Position numbers and translations under genes: made by a program
In this document: in pieces, positions 58,679 through 64,000 of the stretch
Numbering within the stretch: the first letter of the stretch is position 1
How the letters are laid out: each line of letters starts with the position of its first letter
The notes under the pieces: model-generated
What the model saw: only the letters and a program-made list of their open reading frames with translations
Databases searched by the model: none
Told to the model about the DNA's origin: nothing
Assembly: GCF_000300975.2 (NCBI RefSeq)
Contig: NZ_AEEC02000020.1
Coordinates: forward strand, 1-64,000
Direction of reading: 5' to 3'
Source: Herbaspirillum frisingense GSF30
GTDB lineage: Bacteria; Pseudomonadota; Gammaproteobacteria; Burkholderiales; Burkholderiaceae_D
DNA: 64,000 nt

Positions 58679-61219
58679 ATGAACGGCAGCGATAAGGGCG
58701 ACGGGAGCGGGGAGGGGAACCCGTGTTTCCACTGCGGTCAGCCGGTACCGGCCGGGGAGGCCTGGCCGCTGCAAATCGGTGGCCATACGCGCGCGATGTG
58801 CTGCGTGGGTTGCCAGAGCGTGGCCCGTCTGATCGTCGATAGCGGGTGTGAAGATTTCTACCTGCGTCGCACGGTGCCCTCGGCACGCGTCGATCCTGAA
58901 CAGTTGCTGCCACCGGAACTGGCGTTGGTGGACCTGCCCCTGCAGGCGCAGCATCACGACGCCCCCGATAGCCAGGACCAGGCCGCAGAACTGGTGCTCT
59001 CCATTGATGGCCTGCGCTGTTCGGCCTGCGTCTGGCTGATCGAAAAATACCTGGCGCGTCTGCCCGGCATCCATATGGCCGAGATGAACGTCGCCAGCGC
59101 CCGTCTGCATATCCGCCGTGATCCGGCGTTGTGCCCCACCTCCGTCATCCTGCGCGGCCTGCGTGGCCTGGGCTACACCGCCTATCCCTTCGACCCCTTG
59201 CGCCAGGGCGAGCAGGCCAGGCGCGCCTCGCGTCGCCTGTTCCGGCAATTGTTCATCGCCGGGCTGTCGATGATGCAGGTCATGATGTACGCCGTGCCGG
59301 TCTACATGACGCATGAAGGCATCGATCCCGACATGATGTCGCTGATGCGCTGGGCTAGCCTGTTCCTGACCATTCCTGCCGTGTTCTATTCGGCCCTGCC
59401 CTTCTTCACCGGTGCCTGGGCCGGCCTGCGTGCGCGCGCACCGGGCATGGACCTGCCGGTGGCCATCGGCATCGCCGCCGCCTTCGCCGGCAGCGCCATC
59501 GCTACCTGGCGCGGCGAGGGAGAGATCTGGTTCGACAGCGTGAGCATGTTCATCTTCCTGCTGCTGGCCAGCCGCTATCTGGAGACGGCGGCGCGGCGTC
59601 GCTCGGCTTCGGCGCTGGAACGCATGCAGCAAGCCTTTCCGGCGTCGGCCCTGGTGCTGGGCGGCTATCCGCAACAACGCGACACCACACTGGTGGCAGC
59701 CGCGCAACTGCAGCCCGGCGATGTCATCCTGGCCCGACCGGGCGACACCATCGCGGCCGATGCCAGCCTGATCGAAGGCGAGACCGAACTGGACCTGGCG
59801 CTGCTCTCCGGCGAGAGTCGCCCGCAATCTTTCCAGCCTGGCCAGGAGGCCCCCGGTGGCGCCGTCAACCTGAGCCAGCCGGTGTTGCTGCGGGTGGTGC
59901 GCACTACCCGCGACAGTACCCTGGCCGCCCTCACGCGACTGGCGGAACAGGCCGGGCAGGGCAAGCCGGCATTGGCGCAGTGGGCGGACCTGGTGGCTTC
60001 GCGCTTCGTGGTCGCCCTGCTGTTGCTGGCGGCGTCGACCTTCCTTGCCTGGCATCTGATCGATCCCTCGCGCGCCTGGGCCACGGCCATTGCGGTGCTG
60101 GTGGTGTCCTGTCCCTGCGCACTGTCGCTGGCCACGCCCTCGGCGCTGGCGGCGGCGACCGACCGGCTGCTGCGCGAAGGCACGCTGGTGGTGCGCGGCA
60201 ATGTGCTGGAAGCCCTGCAACGCGCCGATACCATCGTCTTCGACAAGACCGGCACCCTGACCCAGGGGCGGCCGCAACTCACCGCCTTCTGGAGTGAAGG
60301 GCCGCAGTCGCGGATGCTGGCGATGGCCGCCGCCATGGAGCGTGGCAGCCTGCATCCGCTGGCGCGCGCGCTGGTGCAGGAAGCGATGGAGCAACAGATC
60401 CGGCCGGTCGACGTCACCATGCTGGAATCGGTGACCGGCGCCGGCATGCAGTGCCAGATCGACGGCGTGATCCACCGCATCGGCGCGCGCCGCTTCGTCG
60501 CCGACATCGCGGGTGACGCCCTGCCCGGTGCACTGAACCAGCCGGTGGCAGCCGGTGCCGGCGCGGTGTACCTGGGCAGCAGTGCCGGCTGGCTGGCGCG
60601 CTTCGACCTGGCCGATGCACTGCGGCCCGATGCCGTGGCCACCGTGGCCGCGTTCCGCAGGCTCGGGTTGCGCACCATTCTTCTCAGCGGCGACCAGCCC
60701 GACGTGTGTGCCGACGTCGCTGCCGCAACAGGCATCAGCGACGTGGTCGCCGGATGTACGCCGCAAGGCAAGCTGGACTACGTGCGTCAGTTGCAGCAGG
60801 GCGGGGCGGTGGTGGCCATCGTCGGCGATGGCATCAACGATGCGGCCATGCTGCGTGCCGGCGATGTCTCCTTTGCCATGGGCAAGGGCGCGGCGCTGGC
60901 GCAGATCAGTGCCGATGCCGTGATCATGAGCGACCGCCTGCAGGCCGTGGCCGATTGCGCCGGCATGGCGCAGCGGACCATGCGCATCGTGCGGCAGAAC
61001 CTGGTGTGGGCCACCCTCTACAATTTCCTGGCCATCCCGGCCGCTGCCTTCGGCCTGCTCGATCCGTGGATGTCGGCGGTGGGCATGTCGCTCAGTTCGC
61101 TGCTGGTGGTGGGCAATGCCCTGCGTCTGAGCCGCCGCGCACGCGGCTCCGGGCGCGTTGTCGACGAGGCCTCCAGCGACATCGCTGCACCCGCGCCGGC
61201 GCTGGCAGGAGGTGTCTGA
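58679..61219 (+). CDS. ccoI: Copper P1B-type ATPase for cbb3 oxidase maturation
   Basis: The N-terminus has a Cys-rich metal domain (CFHCGQPVPAG...MCCVGCQSVA) and an HMA domain (GLRCSACVWLIEK). The ATPase core carries the CPC transport motif (VVSCPCALSLATPSAL), phosphorylation DKTGTLTQG, and GDGINDAAML. About 846 residues. This double-Cys N-terminus is the CcoI/FixI (CtpA-like) pattern: it exports copper for assembly of the CcoN CuB centre. GGAG lies before the ATG. Confidence 0.93.
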   Translation: MNGSDKGDGSGEGNPCFHCGQPVPAGEAWPLQIGGHTRAMCCVGCQSVARLIVDSGCEDFYLRRTVPSARVDPEQLLPPELALVDLPLQAQHHDAPDSQDQAAELVLSIDGLRCSACVWLIEKYLARLPGIHMAEMNVASARLHIRRDPALCPTSVILRGLRGLGYTAYPFDPLRQGEQARRASRRLFRQLFIAGLSMMQVMMYAVPVYMTHEGIDPDMMSLMRWASLFLTIPAVFYSALPFFTGAWAGLRARAPGMDLPVAIGIAAAFAGSAIATWRGEGEIWFDSVSMFIFLLLASRYLETAARRRSASALERMQQAFPASALVLGGYPQQRDTTLVAAAQLQPGDVILARPGDTIAADASLIEGETELDLALLSGESRPQSFQPGQEAPGGAVNLSQPVLLRVVRTTRDSTLAALTRLAEQAGQGKPALAQWADLVASRFVVALLLLAASTFLAWHLIDPSRAWATAIAVLVVSCPCALSLATPSALAAATDRLLREGTLVVRGNVLEALQRADTIVFDKTGTLTQGRPQLTAFWSEGPQSRMLAMAAAMERGSLHPLARALVQEAMEQQIRPVDVTMLESVTGAGMQCQIDGVIHRIGARRFVADIAGDALPGALNQPVAAGAGAVYLGSSAGWLARFDLADALRPDAVATVAAFRRLGLRTILLSGDQPDVCADVAAATGISDVVAGCTPQGKLDYVRQLQQGGAVVAIVGDGINDAAMLRAGDVSFAMGKGAALAQISADAVIMSDRLQAVADCAGMAQRTMRIVRQNLVWATLYNFLAIPAAAFGLLDPWMSAVGMSLSSLLVVGNALRLSRRARGSGRVVDEASSDIAAPAPALAGGV

Positions 61220-61392
61220 TGGAAGCGCTCTACCTGCTCATTCCCTTGAGCACCCTGCTGGTGTTCGTGGCGATCTGGATCTTCTTCCGCGCCTCCGATA
61301 GTGGTCAGTTCGATGACCTGGAAGGCCCGGCCATGCGCATCCTCCATGACGACGATGCCGTCCCCGGCAAGGATGCTCCAGGCGCGCCCTGA
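61219..61392 (+). CDS. ccoS: cbb3 oxidase assembly protein CcoS
   Basis: A 57-residue protein with one N-terminal membrane helix (LIPLSTLLVFVAIWIFFRAS) and the CcoS tail SGQFDDLEGPAMRILHDDD. It overlaps the ccoI stop as TGATG. CcoS is needed for cofactor insertion into CcoN. Confidence 0.93.
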   Translation: MEALYLLIPLSTLLVFVAIWIFFRASDSGQFDDLEGPAMRILHDDDAVPGKDAPGAP

Positions 61393-61488
61393 GTCCTTCC
61401 TTCAAGCCTGTCCCTGGGGGCAGATATCGTCTTTTTCCTGCGTCTTTCCTGTTGTTTATCCGTCTTTGTTTTCATGCTTCTCCCCGCT

Positions 61489-61502
61489 TTGATACACGTC
61501 AA
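61489..61502. promoter_or_regulatory. FNR box upstream of ccoN
   Basis: TTGATACACGTCAA matches TTGAT-N4-ATCAA with one change (G for A). It lies 66 bp before the ccoN GTG. It supports microaerobic induction of ccoNOQP and also shows that coding cannot begin as far upstream as 61502. Confidence 0.85.
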
Positions 61503-61567
61503 TGCCCCAGGGGAACTCGACCCGTAAGCTCGCGTTGATCAGTACTCAACATAGTGGGGAGAGTTTC

Positions 61568-62995
<1,428 letters not shown>

Positions 62996-63007
62996 TTTGG
63001 GGGAAAT

Positions 63008-63622
63008 ATGAAGTTTTCGCATGAATGGATCGAGAAGAACCCCTGGCTGCTGATCGGCCTGGTGCTGCTGGTGGTGAGCGTCGGCGGCCTGGCCGAGATC
63101 GTGCCGCTGTTCTTCCAGAAATCGACCACCGAGCCGATCGCCGGCCTGAAGCCCTACTCGGCGCTGCGCCTGGCGGGCCGCGACGTGTACATCCGCGAGG
63201 GGTGCTACAACTGCCACTCGCAGATGATCCGCCCGCTGCGCGCCGAGACCGAGCGCTATGGCCACTATTCCGTGGCGGGCGAATCGGTCTACGACCACCC
63301 CTTCCAGTGGGGTTCCAAGCGGACCGGTCCTGACCTGGCCCGCGTCGGCAGCCGCTACAGCGATGAATGGCATCGTGCCCACCTGCACAACCCGCGTGAC
63401 GTGGTGCCGGAGTCCAACATGCCGGCCTACCCGTGGCTGGAACAGACCAAGCTGGACAACTACGACATCGTCTCGCGCATGAAGGCCTTGAAGCGCATCG
63501 GCGATCCGTACACCGAAGAAGACATCAAGAACGCCCCGGCCGAACTGGTCGGCAAGACCGAGCAGGATGCGCTGATCGCCTACCTGCAGGGCCTGGGCAT
63601 CCTGATCAAGGCGGAGAGATAA
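63008..63622 (+). CDS. ccoO: cbb3 oxidase subunit II (monohaem cytochrome c)
   Basis: A 204-residue membrane-anchored cytochrome: N-terminal helix [20 protein letters not shown], haem-c motif [11 protein letters not shown], and a later Met ligand region ([13 protein letters not shown]). It passes electrons to CcoN. GGGGGAAAT precedes the ATG, 12 bp after ccoN. Confidence 0.97.
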   Translation: MKFSHEWIEKNPWLLIGLVLLVVSVGGLAEIVPLFFQKSTTEPIAGLKPYSALRLAGRDVYIREGCYNCHSQMIRPLRAETERYGHYSVAGESVYDHPFQWGSKRTGPDLARVGSRYSDEWHRAHLHNPRDVVPESNMPAYPWLEQTKLDNYDIVSRMKALKRIGDPYTEEDIKNAPAELVGKTEQDALIAYLQGLGILIKAER

Positions 63623-63626
63623 GACC

Positions 63627-63821
63627 ATGATTGAAATGATTACCGATCCACGCAGCCTGATCACGCTGATCAGTTTCATCACCTTTGCCGGCATCCTGTG
63701 GTGGACCTACGTCGGCCACAAGCCCGCCGATTTCAAGCAAGCCGAGATGATTCCCTTTGCCGACGGCGATATCGGCCAGCCGGCTGCGGAAGGCGTCGAC
63801 AAGGAGGTGCGCCATGGCTGA
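63627..63821 (+). CDS. ccoQ: cbb3 oxidase subunit IV CcoQ
   Basis: A 64-residue single-helix protein (RSLITLISFITFAGILWWTY). It lies 4 bp after ccoO and overlaps ccoP by 8 nt. CcoQ stabilises the complex. Confidence 0.9.
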   Translation: MIEMITDPRSLITLISFITFAGILWWTYVGHKPADFKQAEMIPFADGDIGQPAAEGVDKEVRHG

Positions 63822-64000
63822 TTTCACCAATGGTTTCTGGAATATCTGGATCATCGTCCTGACCGTGCTGGGCATCGCCGGTTGTGCGCTGCTGCTCTGG
63901 CAGCAGTCCAACTGGAAGGTCAAGAAGGGCGACCAGCCGGTCGCCGGGTCCACCACCGGCCACGTCTGGGACGAAGACCTGAGCGAACTGAACAACCCCC
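63814..64000 (+). CDS. ccoP: cbb3 oxidase subunit III CcoP (partial, runs off the window)
   Basis: GGAGG precedes the ATG at 63814. The first 62 residues are visible: MADFTNGFWNIWIIVLTVLG, one membrane helix, and TTGHVWDEDLSELNNP, the highly conserved region after the helix of CcoP. The two haem-c domains lie beyond the window. Confidence 0.95.
   Translation, partial: MADFTNGFWNIWIIVLTVLGIAGCALLLWQQSNWKVKKGDQPVAGSTTGHVWDEDLSELNNP

Noticed and set aside
58394-60766. 790-aa leftward frame opposite ccoI
   Set aside because: A GC-rich shadow of the ATPase gene; composition is His/Gln/Gly-rich and no domain is present.

Overview
The window looks like a chromosome segment of a high-GC betaproteobacterium of the Oxalobacteraceae, most like Herbaspirillum (inferred from gene content and order, not from a database search). 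It holds three blocks: host housekeeping DNA (1-7.4 kb), an integrated P2-like prophage (7.39-43.97 kb), and host DNA from 43.97 kb onward that begins with a low-GC variable stretch and ends in a microaerobic respiration cluster.

1-7.4 kb: an alpha/beta hydrolase, several small lipoproteins or membrane peptides, a ChaC-like cyclotransferase, a 326-bp inverted-repeat element, and the leftward cluster NUDIX hydrolase-aat-bpt-pyrD. The two aminoacyl-tRNA-protein transferases act in N-degron tagging. An initiator tRNA (fMet, CAT) follows with a good sigma-70 promoter.

7.39-43.97 kb: a complete-looking P2-like prophage bounded by a 21-bp direct repeat of the tRNA-fMet 3' end. It carries a large serine recombinase instead of the usual P2 tyrosine integrase. 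A leftward early operon encodes gpA replication nuclease, an Ogr-like zinc finger and small proteins, facing a divergent XRE repressor. The late genes follow P2 logic (D-U-T-E/E'-FII-FI-H-I-J-W-V-S-R-Rz/Rz1-endolysin-holin-X-L-M-N-O leftward, P-Q rightward). The programmed -1 frameshift of gpE/E' and the embedded Rz1 are visible. gpD is split by an apparent frameshift at a run of seven A.

35.3-43.9 kb is an AT-richer cargo region in the prophage: a stand-alone receiver protein, an SOS (LexA-box) operon whose first product carries the UmuD-like motif GFPSPAADY, a full-length methyl-accepting chemotaxis protein with trailing small genes, a pair of paralogous unrecognised ~112-aa proteins on either side of these, and a BglII/BstYI-like restriction enzyme convergent with an HTH protein plus MT-A70 methyltransferase. 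Phage-borne signalling and defence cargo is the most interesting content here.

43.97-64 kb: the displaced tRNA terminator, two acyltransferase-3 membrane proteins separated by an inactivated IS3-family element and gene debris, then a receiver protein, argE, an MFS exporter, yhhQ (with a preQ1-riboswitch-like leader), a YddG-like exporter, an outer-membrane protein, an SMP-30 lactonase, and hemN-safE-ccoI-ccoS-ccoNOQP. Canonical FNR boxes precede hemN and ccoN, fitting microaerobic control. ccoP runs off the window end.
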